Shown here piece after piece: positions 19,179 through 28,636 of a DNA stretch of 64,000 nt. Source of the DNA: Prochlorococcus sp. AG-311-D23. GTDB lineage: Bacteria > Cyanobacteriota > Cyanobacteriia > PCC-6307 > Cyanobiaceae. The stretch covers positions 1 through 64,000 of the forward strand of contig QBVH01000007.1 in assembly GCA_003284445.1 (NCBI GenBank), given 5' to 3'. A program made the position numbers and the translations under genes. Each line of letters begins with the position of its first letter. The stretch's first letter is position 1. The notes under the pieces are model-generated. The model did no database searches, had not been told where the DNA came from, and saw only the letters and a program-made list of their open reading frames with translations.

Positions 19179-19910
19179 ATGGTCACCTCATATCGTGGCT
19201 TTACTCGTTTCAACCAACCAAGAAATACCCAGATGGTTGGTAATTCATCGTCTCCATTGCCTCCAAGCAAAACTCTCTTAGATGTAATTAAATCTTTGGA
19301 GGGAGTCTCTACTGAAACAGTAGATCGGTCAAAAACTATTTTTTTCCCTGGTGATCCTGCAGAAAGGGTTTATTTGATAAGACGTGGTGCAGTTCGATTG
19401 AGCAGAGTTTATGAAACTGGCGAAGAAATTACTGTTGCGTTGTTAAGAGAAAATAGTCTGTTTGGAGTTTTATCTTTATTGACAGGACATAGGTCAGATC
19501 GTTTTTATCATGCTGTTGCTTTTACTCGTGTGGATATCATTTCTGCTCCCGCCACATCACTAAGGAATGCAATTGAGCAAGATGCCTCTGTTGGGTTGCT
19601 ACTTTTACAAGGTTTATCAAGTCGAGTACTTCAAACTGAAACAATGATTGAAACTTTGACTCATAGAGATATGTCTTCTCGTCTTGCAAGCTTTTTACTT
19701 GTCTTATGTAGAGACTTTGGAGTGCCGGGGGAAAAAGGAATCACAATTGACTTAAGACTCTCTCATCAAGCCATTGCTGAAGCAATAGGTTCAACCAGAG
19801 TTACTATTACACGACTACTTGGTGAGTTGAAAAGTAATTCCTTATTGGCAATAGATAGGAAGAAAATAACCATATTCGATCCAATAGCGCTAGCAAAAAG
19901 ATTTAATTAA
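19179..19910 (+). CDS. ntcA: Global nitrogen regulator NtcA
   Basis: CRP/FNR-family activator that senses 2-oxoglutarate and switches on nitrogen assimilation genes in cyanobacteria. Residues 50-150 form the cyclic-nucleotide-like effector domain, with [25 protein letters not shown]. The C-terminal winged helix-turn-helix includes [25 protein letters not shown] (about residues 198-222), whose recognition helix is characteristic of NtcA. At 243 residues it is slightly longer than the 223-residue family norm because of an extended N-terminus. A shorter start may apply, for example at the MVGNSS methionine (residue 19). Its own promoter carries a perfect NtcA site. Confidence 0.96.
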   Translation: MVTSYRGFTRFNQPRNTQMVGNSSSPLPPSKTLLDVIKSLEGVSTETVDRSKTIFFPGDPAERVYLIRRGAVRLSRVYETGEEITVALLRENSLFGVLSLLTGHRSDRFYHAVAFTRVDIISAPATSLRNAIEQDASVGLLLLQGLSSRVLQTETMIETLTHRDMSSRLASFLLVLCRDFGVPGEKGITIDLRLSHQAIAEAIGSTRVTITRLLGELKSNSLLAIDRKKITIFDPIALAKRFN

Positions 19911-19965
19911 AGGCCATTGCATACTAAGGTTTAACAGGTTTGATTAATTCTTCTTCTTTTTCTCT

Positions 19966-20892
19966 GTGACTGCCTGGCTGAAAATTCTTTTACTATTAAT
20001 CCTTGGTGGAATACTTGCTACTCTAGGAGATCGCTTAGGTACCAGAGTTGGAAAAGCGCGTTTAAGTATATTTAAATTAAGACCAAAAAGCACAGCTGTC
20101 TTAATAACTGTTTTTACTGGAAGTATTATCAGTGCTATTTCATTTGCAACTATGGTTGTATTTGATAGAGATTTAAGGGTTGGATTATTTCAGCTAGAGG
20201 ATATTAGAGAAAAGATTATAGAGAGTGAAAAAGAATTAAAAAAATTAGAAAAAAATTTGTATGCTTTCAGGAGTGGAAATGTAGTAATAAGTAGTGGTCA
20301 AACCCTAGCAACTAAGACTATTAAATTAAATAAAAGCAATGATATTAATAAAATTATAGAAAGTATATTACAGCAAGCAAATTTCTATGCTTTTAATTTA
20401 GTAAAACCAAATCAATCTGAATATCGAAGAATATTATTAGTTCGTAAAGATGATATTGAGAAGCTTGAAAATAAAATAGCTGATAATAGAAGTTGGGTAG
20501 TAAGGATTAAATCAGCAGGAAATATACTAAGAGGTGAAAATTATGTTTATGCATTTCCTGAAGTCACCTTAAATAAAATGATTACAAAGAAAGGTGAAGT
20601 TATTGCCATAGAAAATATATCTTTATCAAAATCTGATTCTGAATCTATCAGTAAAAAGATTAATCTTTTAATGGCTTCAACTTTAGCTGAGGTTAGACAA
20701 CGAGGATCATTGAGTTCTGAGTTGAAAATTAATGCTAATCAAATTAATAGCTTAGGAAAATATCTAGTTAGTAAAAAAAAGGGAGATTTCCAAATCATTG
20801 CAAGGGCTCTTGACGATAGCCAAAGTGCAGAAAAAGTCTCTGTATCATTGGAATTACAATCTTTAGAAAAACCTATACTAAACAAGAGTTGA
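19966..20892 (+). CDS. DUF3084 membrane-anchored coiled-coil protein
   Basis: A 308-residue protein with two N-terminal membrane segments (about 4-22 and 43-66), a short coiled coil (ENIREKIIESEKELKKLEKN region) and a mixed soluble domain. It matches the cyanobacterial DUF3084 family in layout, although members elsewhere have longer coiled coils. Function is unknown. The start is a GTG at 19966. The next gene starts directly after its stop codon, so the two are probably co-transcribed, and ntcA lies 55 bp upstream on the same strand. Confidence 0.7.
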   Translation: MTAWLKILLLLILGGILATLGDRLGTRVGKARLSIFKLRPKSTAVLITVFTGSIISAISFATMVVFDRDLRVGLFQLEDIREKIIESEKELKKLEKNLYAFRSGNVVISSGQTLATKTIKLNKSNDINKIIESILQQANFYAFNLVKPNQSEYRRILLVRKDDIEKLENKIADNRSWVVRIKSAGNILRGENYVYAFPEVTLNKMITKKGEVIAIENISLSKSDSESISKKINLLMASTLAEVRQRGSLSSELKINANQINSLGKYLVSKKKGDFQIIARALDDSQSAEKVSVSLELQSLEKPILNKS

Positions 20893-21330
20893 ATGAGTCT
20901 TTATATATCAATAGATCCTGGAATGAAAAAATGCGGCTTATTATTAGCTGATACTAAATCCGGAAAAGTTATTGAGGCAGGTGTAGCTTCATTAAATAAA
21001 TTTCCTGATTTGGTTTCTCGATGGAGTGAAGATTTTGAGATTATTAAGATAATCCTTGGTGATGGGACTAATTGTAAATATATAGAGAATAAATTAAAGC
21101 AAAATAAGTTTTTTAATATAAATTATGTGGATGAAAGAGGATCAACTCTAAGAGCACGATTTAGATATTGGGAAATTTGGCCTCCAAATTATTTTATTCG
21201 TTGCCTTCCAAAAGAAATTCTTTTTCCTCCTGCAAATCTTGATGCAATTGTCGCGTTGATTTTATTGGAAGATTTATTAGAATGTAGATTCGTTTGGCCA
21301 GATAAAGTAAGTATTAAAACTTGGCCCTAA
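20893..21330 (+). CDS. YqgF/RuvC-like RNase H-fold protein
   Basis: A 145-residue protein that looks like a compact RNase H-fold nuclease of the YqgF/RuvX type. The strand-1 motif YISIDPGMKKCG carries Asp8, VDERGST carries Glu81, and PPANLDAIVALILLEDLL carries Asp117. These are the three acidic positions expected for metal binding in YqgF/RuvC proteins. The standard YqgF homologue that acts in pre-16S rRNA processing is usually annotated separately in cyanobacteria, so this may be a paralogue. Its 3' end overlaps the convergent DUF3146 gene by 17 bp. Confidence 0.65.
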   Translation: MSLYISIDPGMKKCGLLLADTKSGKVIEAGVASLNKFPDLVSRWSEDFEIIKIILGDGTNCKYIENKLKQNKFFNINYVDERGSTLRARFRYWEIWPPNYFIRCLPKEILFPPANLDAIVALILLEDLLECRFVWPDKVSIKTWP

Positions 21331-21571
21331 CTGTAAAAATATAATCTCCACCAGATTCAAGTTTATAATCAGCTTTTACTAAATAGCGCTCTAATGCATC
21401 TTTTATCAGCGCTCTACCAAGTGGCGGTTCGACAAAAAGTTGTCCCTGATTAAAAGCCCAAATGAAACTCCATTCAAAATTTCCTGCACGGACAATCCCC
21501 TCAACTTTCTTATGATTAAAGCATTGCTTATGAATTTGAACATATGCAGTAGTTGATGGCTTATTATACAT
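21314..21571 (-). CDS. DUF3146 family protein
   Basis: An 85-residue soluble protein matching the cyanobacterial DUF3146 family in its pattern AYVQIHKQ...VEGIVRAGNFEWSF and PLGRALIKDALERYLV near the C-terminus. Function is unknown. It follows pth on the same strand with a 13-bp gap and overlaps the end of the YqgF-like gene on the opposite strand. Confidence 0.7.
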   Translation of the reverse strand: MYNKPSTTAYVQIHKQCFNHKKVEGIVRAGNFEWSFIWAFNQGQLFVEPPLGRALIKDALERYLVKADYKLESGGDYIFTVRAKF

Positions 21572-21584
21572 TTTTCTAAATTTA

Positions 21585-22193
21585 TTAATTGTTAGGTTTG
21601 TAAGAATTTAGTCGAGTAGTTATCTTTTCCCAATTATTAGATGTGATTGATTCAATACAACTAATAATTTCCTGAATGATGAAATTCAATATTATTAATT
21701 CATCTTTTGAGAATCTTCCTAAAACGTGAGAAACAGTTTTAGATTTTCTCTCTTGTTGCTCGTTACTAGGCGCTCCTATCCCAATTTTTAATCGCTTAAA
21801 CTCATTAGTACCAAGATGACCAATAATGCTTTTTAATCCATTATGACCCCCTGAGCTGCCTTTAGATCGGACTCTTATTTTCCCCAGTGGGAGATCCATG
21901 TCATCTACTAAGACTATTATTTGATTATTTTGAAAATTAAACCAATCCTTGGCTGATCTTACTGATTTTCCACTTTCATTCATGTATGTGTTGGGCATTA
22001 AAAGCCTTTTTTTTTCTATACCTGAGCCGTATTCACAAGTCCTCCCAAATAGTTTTTTGCTTTCACGAAAGCTGCAATTATTTTTTCTTGCGATTTCTTC
22101 TAGCACTATAAATCCTACATTATGCCGAGTTTTTTCGTACTCAGTCCCTGGATTGCCCAAGCCTACTAATAATTTCAATTCATCGGACAACAT
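21585..22193 (-). CDS. pth: Peptidyl-tRNA hydrolase
   Basis: Releases peptides from prematurely dissociated peptidyl-tRNA. The 202-residue sequence begins with VGLGNPGTEYEKTRHNVGF, containing the catalytic His. It continues with TYMNESGKSVR, DDMDLPLGKIRVRSKGSSGGHNGLKSI and FKRLKIGIGAP, all diagnostic of bacterial Pth. It lies between tatA upstream and DUF3146 downstream on the minus strand. Confidence 0.96.
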   Translation of the reverse strand: MLSDELKLLVGLGNPGTEYEKTRHNVGFIVLEEIARKNNCSFRESKKLFGRTCEYGSGIEKKRLLMPNTYMNESGKSVRSAKDWFNFQNNQIIVLVDDMDLPLGKIRVRSKGSSGGHNGLKSIIGHLGTNEFKRLKIGIGAPSNEQQERKSKTVSHVLGRFSKDELIILNFIIQEIISCIESITSNNWEKITTRLNSYKPNN

Positions 22194-22254
22194 ACCAATT
22201 AAAAAAAATCGTTATTGATTTTAATATTTATATAATTAATTAATTTTGTGGAAA

Positions 22255-22470
22255 TTAATTTTCTTTATCCACAATGTTTTCATTTGCAGACTCTTCTTCA
22301 GTCATGGCATTTTTTATTTCACGCTCAAATTCCGTAGAGGCACTTTGAAGACCCTTTAGAGTCTTTCCAATAGTTCGCCCAAGTTCTGGAAGTCGTTTTG
22401 GACCAAAAATAACTAATGCTAAACCAGCAATAACAGCCATTTCTGGCAAACCAACCCCAAAAATATTCAT
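22255..22470 (-). CDS. tatA: Sec-independent translocase subunit TatA
   Basis: A 71-residue Tat component with the classic layout: a short N-terminal membrane helix (PEMAVIAGLALVIFG), the KRLPELGRTIG amphipathic helix, and an acidic tail. TatA oligomers form the translocation pore for folded proteins across thylakoid and plasma membranes. The other Tat genes are not in the window. It follows psbH by 33 bp on the same strand. Confidence 0.93.
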   Translation of the reverse strand: MNIFGVGLPEMAVIAGLALVIFGPKRLPELGRTIGKTLKGLQSASTEFEREIKNAMTEEESANENIVDKEN

Positions 22471-22503
22471 GGGCGAATCTCAACTGCTCAAAATTTAACC
22501 AAT

Positions 22504-22701
22504 TTAGCCGTTCCAGTCGACGGAAAAACCCTGTAGAAGAAGTGATTGGTTATAAATTTGGAGCATGATCACTAGAAAAACCAGTAGTAAAAGCCCTATA
22601 AAGGCCATGACAGGTACTGCTCCCCAACCTGGAACAACTTTTCCTTGTCCTGAATTGCCAATGGATTTAAGCAAAGATCCAAGTGCTGTTTTTTGTCCCA
22701 T
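22504..22701 (-). CDS. psbH: Photosystem II reaction centre protein H
   Basis: A 65-residue single-span photosystem II subunit involved in PSII assembly and quinone-site stability. The sequence [19 protein letters not shown] precedes [23 protein letters not shown], and the whole is characteristic of cyanobacterial PsbH without the plastid phosphorylated extension. In many cyanobacteria psbN lies divergently next to it, but none is recognisable here. Confidence 0.96.
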   Translation of the reverse strand: MGQKTALGSLLKSIGNSGQGKVVPGWGAVPVMAFIGLLLLVFLVIMLQIYNQSLLLQGFSVDWNG

Positions 22702-23051
22702 GTCGTTTCTCTAAGCTCAGATTTGTATGAGTCAGAATATTGTATGAGAACTTGTCCAAAAGAAGAAGAGACTGTAGAAACTTGTGATGGAATGAACCAA
22801 AAAAATATTATTTTTGATAAAAGTGGTATCAAAAAACTGCAAAACTAGCAAAATCACAAAAAATAAATTAATGACTTTAGGAATCGGTATGAGAGAAAAA
22901 ATTGATCTTTCTATTTTTTTCAAGCTTTTATTGGCTTTCCCGAGGTATAAAAATTTTATTCATTTCCAAAAGTCTGTAACACCTTTGTTTTTTTGATTGG
23001 AGTTATTGACTTCATGGGATATGTTGAATCTCTATTTAGTTGGTCAGAATC
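22702..23051. other. 350-bp interval between psbH and psbI without a recognised gene
   Basis: This interval holds the psbH promoter region and the leader of psbI. It is where psbN would be expected, on the plus strand. Short open frames exist on both strands, but none resembles PsbN (no hydrophobic helix followed by a GPPS-like tail). I see no tRNA or strong hairpin. Confidence 0.5.
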
Positions 23052-23180
23052 ATGCTTGCCCTCAAGATTTCCGTCTATACCGTCGTCTTTTTCTTTGTCG
23101 GGATCTTTTTATTTGGTTTCTTGGCAAGTGATCCAACAAGGACACCCAACAGAAAGGATTTGGAAAGTCCTCAGGACTAA
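23052..23180 (+). CDS. psbI: Photosystem II reaction centre protein I
   Basis: A 42-residue single-span PSII core subunit located near D1 and CP43. The translation begins [18 protein letters not shown] after the Met and ends [20 protein letters not shown], almost identical to PsbI throughout cyanobacteria. The ATG at 23052 gives the exact family N-terminus. A longer overlapping frame from 22993 is a shadow. It is followed after 80 bp by the OstA-like gene on the same strand. Confidence 0.97.
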   Translation: MLALKISVYTVVFFFVGIFLFGFLASDPTRTPNRKDLESPQD

Positions 23181-23260
23181 AAATGACACGCTAATTACTG
23201 GACTAAACAAGCTCCAGTAATTGCTTTATTCGGTATTATCTTTTCGTCGGCTTAACTAAT

Positions 23261-25270
23261 TTGGCGGCGAAGAAAAAATATCGATTGCCTTTAAACCTTG
23301 GACTTCTTGGGTTTAGTGTATTACTGTCTTTATCTGAGACTTCTCAAGGGAATGAGAATTTTCTCGAAAAATCAGTTGTTGATAAACACTACAATTTTTC
23401 TGTTGGTAATTTATTAGAAACCTATAAAAGATCATCCTCAAGAAAATTAGAAAATAATGAAGTTACATCTTTAACTCTTAAAATATTTGCTGATAAGCAA
23501 TATGATTTAGATCAAAATATTTATCTAGCTGAGGGGAACGTCAAAGCTCTAATAAATGGTGGAATCTTAAGATCTGATTTATTAAGTTATAATAAATCAT
23601 CCGGTATATTGTCTGCTGAGGGTGATGTTAGATTCAGAAAGGGAGGGCAATATTTTAGAGCTAAAGAATTCAAATTTAATTTATTTAAGAAAGAAGGTAG
23701 TATTAAAGATGCATATGGGATTTTAGATTTAAAAAATGTAATAACTGATTTAAAAATTGATGCTATTTCAAATCAGTTTAAAGCTCAAAATAGAACTAAC
23801 GATAAAGAAATAAATACTTACGATGATGGAATAGAATTTTCTTTTGGAAATATTAAATTACCAGACAATAAAATCACGAGATCTACTAAATCTGTAGGTT
23901 CAATTAATAACTGGAGATTTAAATCTAATTCAATAAATATTGAGGAAAATGGCTGGAAATCTAATAGAATTATTTTTACTAATGATCCATTTGATCCTAA
24001 TCAAATCTCTTTTGAGGGAATAGATGTAATAGCAGAAGAAGATGATGATGGTAGATTACTTATTACTAGTTCAAAAACTAATTTAATTCTTGAGAACAGA
24101 TCTAAAATTTTTATAGGAAAAAGAATATTTGGAAACAAGAAGAAGGAGAGAAGTAAGTTTCAATTGATATTAGATGGGAAAGATCGTGACGGATTAGTCT
24201 TAGTTAGAAGAAGTGATACCACGAATATTAATGATAATATAGAACTTGAAATTCAACCACAGTTTTTAATTAATAGAGCAATTTTAGGTAAAACTAATAG
24301 TTACAAAAATAGCAAAAATAATAATATTAATCTTTCTGATTTATTTGGTTTAAATATTAATCTAAAAGCAAGTAGTGAAAATTGGAGCTTTGATAGCTTA
24401 AATGATTTAAGTACATTGAATACATCTAGATCAATGAGTGGAATCAGGCATTCAAGCTCTTTTAGTAAATATTTTACGATCCCTATTTTAGAAGAATCAA
24501 CTTTCAATATTTTTACTGCTTATAGATCAAGAGCTTGGAATGGATCAATTGGAGAAACTGAGATTAAATCTGCATTTGGAGGCTTTGTCGAAAAGTCCCA
24601 GTTTTTTACTACTGGCAATTTAAAAAATAACTTAAAGATTCGGATAGGAACAGGTAGATATGAATCAGAAAAATTTGAAAATAGTGAAATGATTAGTCTT
24701 TGGCGCTCAAGCGTTTTTTCTTCTTTAGATACTGAATATCAAATTTGGAAGAGTAATAAAAAAAACCTTTATCAAAAACATGTAACCCCTTTATCTCCTA
24801 TTTTAATTAAACCTGAATTAGTCTTAAGAACTAATATTGATTCAGCTTATTTTAACTATTTGAATGATAGCGATCAAGGCTTTCTTAAGCTTAGCATTGG
24901 TCCCGAAATTAGATTAGGTAATTTAGAGAGTAATTATTTTGATTATACAAAACTTTCGGTTATGCCAGGTGTTAAAATTAAATTTGGAAATAGCCCATTT
25001 AAATTTGATAATGCAATAGATTTGAAAACAATAAATATAAGTTTAATGCAACAAATATATGGACCTTTAATTCTTGATGTTATTTCTAATTTAAATATTG
25101 ATAATAATTCCAAAAACTTTGGAGAATATTATGATACAAAGTTAGGGCTCTTATGGCATAAAAGAGCATACGAGTGTGGGATTTACTTTCACCCTAATAA
25201 TGATGCAGGAGGCATATATTTTCGTATAAATGGATTTAAATTTGCTAATTCTACGAAAGCATTTTTTTAG
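23261..25270 (+). CDS. DUF3769 outer-membrane-type protein with LptA/OstA-like N-terminal domain
   Basis: A 669-residue protein, probably exported to the outer envelope. A hydrophobic signal-like segment (about residues 10-30) follows the TTG start. Residues 70-160 resemble the OstA/LptA beta-jellyroll (IYLAEGNVKALINGGILRSD, SAEGDVRFRKGGQYFRA), the repeat type that binds lipopolysaccharide in transport proteins. The remaining 450 residues are beta-rich with alternating hydrophobic residues and could form a barrel as in LptD. It matches what is called DUF3769 in cyanobacteria. The gene is very AT-rich. It overlaps leuD convergently by 4 bp. A role in LPS or outer-membrane assembly is inference. 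Confidence 0.7.
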   Translation: MAAKKKYRLPLNLGLLGFSVLLSLSETSQGNENFLEKSVVDKHYNFSVGNLLETYKRSSSRKLENNEVTSLTLKIFADKQYDLDQNIYLAEGNVKALINGGILRSDLLSYNKSSGILSAEGDVRFRKGGQYFRAKEFKFNLFKKEGSIKDAYGILDLKNVITDLKIDAISNQFKAQNRTNDKEINTYDDGIEFSFGNIKLPDNKITRSTKSVGSINNWRFKSNSINIEENGWKSNRIIFTNDPFDPNQISFEGIDVIAEEDDDGRLLITSSKTNLILENRSKIFIGKRIFGNKKKERSKFQLILDGKDRDGLVLVRRSDTTNINDNIELEIQPQFLINRAILGKTNSYKNSKNNNINLSDLFGLNINLKASSENWSFDSLNDLSTLNTSRSMSGIRHSSSFSKYFTIPILEESTFNIFTAYRSRAWNGSIGETEIKSAFGGFVEKSQFFTTGNLKNNLKIRIGTGRYESEKFENSEMISLWRSSVFSSLDTEYQIWKSNKKNLYQKHVTPLSPILIKPELVLRTNIDSAYFNYLNDSDQGFLKLSIGPEIRLGNLESNYFDYTKLSVMPGVKIKFGNSPFKFDNAIDLKTINISLMQQIYGPLILDVISNLNIDNNSKNFGEYYDTKLGLLWHKRAYECGIYFHPNNDAGGIYFRINGFKFANSTKAFF

Positions 25271-25887
25271 AGCTCTTTTTTGAAATTATTGAGATAAGGT
25301 AAATTATTAAATGTTTTATTTATTTTTTCTTCTTCATCAAGCAGTTGAGAGGTAGCATCCCATTTGCCTGAATAAAGCATATTGTAGGGGCCTTCATCAA
25401 GAATAAGTTTGACAGTTTCTTTTTGATTAGAAATGGATAGGTTTTTAAGATTGAATTCCCATATTTGGTTGTTATCTTTTTCAACTAGATTTTGCAATTT
25501 AACTATTTCTTCTTTTGAGGCTGTTAGGCAAGGTATCCCGAGAGCAAGGCAATTACCAAAGAAGATTTCAGCAAAGCTCTCCCCAATAATTAATCTTATT
25601 CCCCATCTCATAAGAGCCTGAGGTGCATGTTCACGACTTGAACCACAGCCAAAATTGTCATTAACAATAAGAATATTTGCCCCTTTATTATGATCAAGAT
25701 CAAATGGGTGGTTACCCTTTAGTTCTTTTCTATCATCAGCAAAGACTTGTTCCCCTAAAGCGGAAAAACTTACACATTTGAGAAATCTTGCCGGAATTAT
25801 TCTGTCTGTATCAATATCATCGCCTTTAATTGTAAAGCTGCGGCCTTGTATTGATTTGATTTCACCTTTTGGGAATTTTTGATTCAT
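25267..25887 (-). CDS. leuD: 3-isopropylmalate dehydratase small subunit
   Basis: Swivelling domain of isopropylmalate isomerase in leucine biosynthesis, pairing with LeuC. The 206 residues contain DIDTDRIIPARFLK, DNFGCGSSREHAPQAL and IIGESFAEIFFGNCLALGIPC, all diagnostic. It lies 23 bp downstream of leuC, and the two are surely co-transcribed. The C-terminus is slightly longer than in E. coli. Confidence 0.96.
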   Translation of the reverse strand: MNQKFPKGEIKSIQGRSFTIKGDDIDTDRIIPARFLKCVSFSALGEQVFADDRKELKGNHPFDLDHNKGANILIVNDNFGCGSSREHAPQALMRWGIRLIIGESFAEIFFGNCLALGIPCLTASKEEIVKLQNLVEKDNNQIWEFNLKNLSISNQKETVKLILDEGPYNMLYSGKWDATSQLLDEEEKINKTFNNLPYLNNFKKEL

Positions 25888-25910
25888 CTTGCAATGGTTT
25901 ATTTTTAGTT

Positions 25911-27320
25911 TTACTTTTGGAGGAATTTTCTTACATCAGTAACCTTCCCATTTATTGCAGCAGCAGCAACCATCGCAGGGCTCATTAACAAGGTTCTCCC
26001 ATTTGCAGAGCCTTGTCTTCCTTTGAAATTTCTATTGCTCGAACTAGCGCTGATTTGTCTGCCTTCTAGTTTATCTGGGTTCATGGCCAGACACATTGAG
26101 CAACCTGGTTCTCGCCATTCGAAACCTGCTTTAAGGAATATTTTATCTAATCCTTTCTCTTTTGCCTCCTTAGCGACCTTTTGAGAACCAGGAACGACAA
26201 ATGCTCTAATCCCAGCAGCGACTGTATTACCTTTAACAATTTTAGATGCTTCTTGGAGATCACTTAATCTTCCATTGGTACAGCTCCCAATAAAGCAAAC
26301 ATCAATTGATTGTCCCTCTATGGGTTCGTCTGGTTTAAGGTTCATGTATTTGCAAGCGTCTTTAGCGATTTGTTGCTCATTTTTGGGAAGCAACTCAGGG
26401 TTTGGAATTGTTTCTTTGATTGAAATTCCTTGCCCAGGAGTTATACCCCAAGTAACAGTGGGTTCGATTGATGATCCATCTAATTGAATTTCATCATCGA
26501 ATGTTGCTTTTGAATCACTAGCTAAACTTTTCCACCAAGAAATAGCCTTATCCCATTCTTTACCTTTGGGCGCGTGTTCTTTCCCTTTTATGTATTCGAA
26601 GGTAGTTTCATCTGGGTTGATATAACCGCATCTTGCACCACCTTCAATAGCCATATTACATATGGTCATTCGTCCCTCCATTGATAGTTTTTCTATTGCA
26701 GGCCCGGCAAATTCATATGCAAATCCAACTCCTCCTTTAACTCCAAGAAGACGAATTATGTGAAGAATTAGGTCTTTTGCATAGACTCCCTTTTGCAATT
26801 CACCCTCTACCCATATTCTTCTTACTTTTAATTTATTCATTGCCAAGCTTTGACTGGCTAAAACATCTCGCACTTGACTAGTTCCAATACCAAAGGCAAT
26901 TGCTCCAAATGCTCCATGGGTTGAGGTATGTGAATCTCCGCAAGCTACTGTCATTCCAGGCTGGGTTAATCCTAATTCTGGAGCCATAACATGAACTACT
27001 CCTTGCGAATTACTTCCAATTCCGTGAAATTTTATCCCATGAGCTTTGCAGTTTTTTTCTAAAGTAGCCAACATTTCCTCCGCAAGAGGATCACTAAAAG
27101 GACGCTGCTGATTTGAGGTTGGAACTATATGGTCAACTGTTGCAACAGTAAGATTGGGAAACTTTACTCCAAGTTTTTTTTCATTAAGAGCAGAAAAAGC
27201 CTGAGGACTTGTAACTTCATGAATTAAATGAAGACCAATAAAAAGTTGGGTAGATCCTCCAGATAATTCTTTTACCTGATGGAAGTTCCAAACTTTGTCG
27301 TAGAGGGTTCTAGAACTCAA
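25911..27320 (-). CDS. leuC: 3-isopropylmalate dehydratase large subunit
   Basis: Aconitase-family [4Fe-4S] subunit that isomerises 2-isopropylmalate to 3-isopropylmalate. The three cluster cysteines are in IGSCTNGR and [33 protein letters not shown] and [12 protein letters not shown] are also present. At 469 residues it is the bacterial type. It follows cinA by 23 bp on the same strand and precedes leuD. Confidence 0.97.
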   Translation of the reverse strand: MSSRTLYDKVWNFHQVKELSGGSTQLFIGLHLIHEVTSPQAFSALNEKKLGVKFPNLTVATVDHIVPTSNQQRPFSDPLAEEMLATLEKNCKAHGIKFHGIGSNSQGVVHVMAPELGLTQPGMTVACGDSHTSTHGAFGAIAFGIGTSQVRDVLASQSLAMNKLKVRRIWVEGELQKGVYAKDLILHIIRLLGVKGGVGFAYEFAGPAIEKLSMEGRMTICNMAIEGGARCGYINPDETTFEYIKGKEHAPKGKEWDKAISWWKSLASDSKATFDDEIQLDGSSIEPTVTWGITPGQGISIKETIPNPELLPKNEQQIAKDACKYMNLKPDEPIEGQSIDVCFIGSCTNGRLSDLQEASKIVKGNTVAAGIRAFVVPGSQKVAKEAKEKGLDKIFLKAGFEWREPGCSMCLAMNPDKLEGRQISASSSNRNFKGRQGSANGRTLLMSPAMVAAAAINGKVTDVRKFLQK

Positions 27321-27343
27321 CTTTAAAATCCAATGATTAGGAC

Positions 27344-28636
27344 TTAATTTGCCATGATTATAGATAAACGTAATCTATCAAGAGCATTTAAAACGCTTAA
27401 TTTTTGAATATCTTCTCTTGTCTTATTAGATCCAAAATTTTCTTCCCATGTAATAAGGGTTTTTGGACCCTTAATGCAAAAATTGACTAGACCAACGGGT
27501 TTTAATTTGCTTCCTCCTGTAGGTCCTGCAATTCCACTGACAGAAATAGCCCAGTTAACTTTGAATTTAATTTGGACGCCTCTCGCCATTGATTCAACAA
27601 CTGGCTTTGAGACTGCACCATGGGTATTAATTATTTCCTCAGGTACACCTAATAATCTCTGTTTGATTGAATTGTTATATGCGATGACGCCTCCATGGAA
27701 AACTTTTGATGATCCAGGGATTTTTGTAAGTTTAGAACCTATTCCACCTCCAGTACATGATTCTGCAACAGCAATGGTTTCTTTTCTTTTCAGTAATAAT
27801 TTAAATACAATTCTTTCAAGGGTTTCATTGTCTACACCAAAGCATTTTAATCCAGTGATTTGAGTTAATTCTTTTTTAATAGGTTCTATCAATTTATTGG
27901 TTTCTTTTAAATTCGGTCCTTTGGCTGTGATTCGTATCCTTACTGCTCCGGTGCTTGCATAAGTTGCAACAGTAGGGTTGTTTGATTTAAGTAAATGAGG
28001 AATTTTGTCTGCTAGCAATGATTCACTTATACCCGCAAAATTTAAAACTTTACTAGAGATAACTTCTTTTGATAAAGTATTACTAATTAATAATTTTGCT
28101 GCTTCTTTAGCCCACATTTCTTTTAATTCACTTGGGACTCCAGGGAAAGTAAGTATTGTAAAATTTTCCTTTGGGCTCCAGTATATACCTGGTGCTGTGC
28201 CTGAGTAATTGCTTATAATTTTAGCCCCTTTTGGAACTAAAGATTGTTTCTTTTGACTTTCGGATAATTCTGTATCCTTATTTTTTAATTTGTTTTTCAA
28301 GTCAATTAAAATATCATTTCTTTGTTCTAGAGGTGTTTTAAAAGTATCAGCGATTACCTTAGTTGTTATATCATCTGGAGTTGGCCCAAGCCCCCCAGTT
28401 GTTATTAGGATTTCAGATCGATTAGATGCTTCAAGTATTGCTTCTTTTAATCTGGCAGGGTTATCTCCGATAACTGTTTGTCTGAAATGTGGTACTCCTA
28501 AAATTGCTAATTGCTCTGCTATCCATTGAGAATTAGTATTTACAATATTTCCTAGAAGTATTTCACTTCCAATGCATAAAATCTCTGCTCCAAATTGATT
28601 TTTTTGGTTAATAGTAATTTCTTTAGATGTTTTCAC
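27344..28636 (-). CDS. cinA: CinA-family protein (MoCF domain plus NMN deamidase-type domain)
   Basis: A 430-residue two-domain protein. The N-terminal molybdopterin-binding-like domain (about 15-185) shows [19 protein letters not shown] and [15 protein letters not shown]. The C-terminal CinA domain (about 270-430) shows [16 protein letters not shown] and [18 protein letters not shown], the family associated with nicotinamide-mononucleotide amidohydrolase activity. Despite the name, a competence role is not implied here. Its start overlaps the glyA stop by 14 bp. Confidence 0.92.
   Translation of the reverse strand: MKTSKEITINQKNQFGAEILCIGSEILLGNIVNTNSQWIAEQLAILGVPHFRQTVIGDNPARLKEAILEASNRSEILITTGGLGPTPDDITTKVIADTFKTPLEQRNDILIDLKNKLKNKDTELSESQKKQSLVPKGAKIISNYSGTAPGIYWSPKENFTILTFPGVPSELKEMWAKEAAKLLISNTLSKEVISSKVLNFAGISESLLADKIPHLLKSNNPTVATYASTGAVRIRITAKGPNLKETNKLIEPIKKELTQITGLKCFGVDNETLERIVFKLLLKRKETIAVAESCTGGGIGSKLTKIPGSSKVFHGGVIAYNNSIKQRLLGVPEEIINTHGAVSKPVVESMARGVQIKFKVNWAISVSGIAGPTGGSKLKPVGLVNFCIKGPKTLITWEENFGSNKTREDIQKLSVLNALDRLRLSIIMAN

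Noticed and set aside
22596-22832. 78-residue minus-strand ORF covering the start of psbH
   Set aside because: It overlaps psbH in another frame, has no family resemblance, and does not look like psbN, which would be on the plus strand.
22993-23220. 75-residue plus-strand ORF in the psbI region
   Set aside because: It is a shadow in another frame of psbI (23052-23180), whose translation matches PsbI almost residue for residue.
27474-27863. 129-residue plus-strand ORF within cinA
   Set aside because: Lies wholly antisense to a well-supported CinA domain and shows no recognisable motif.
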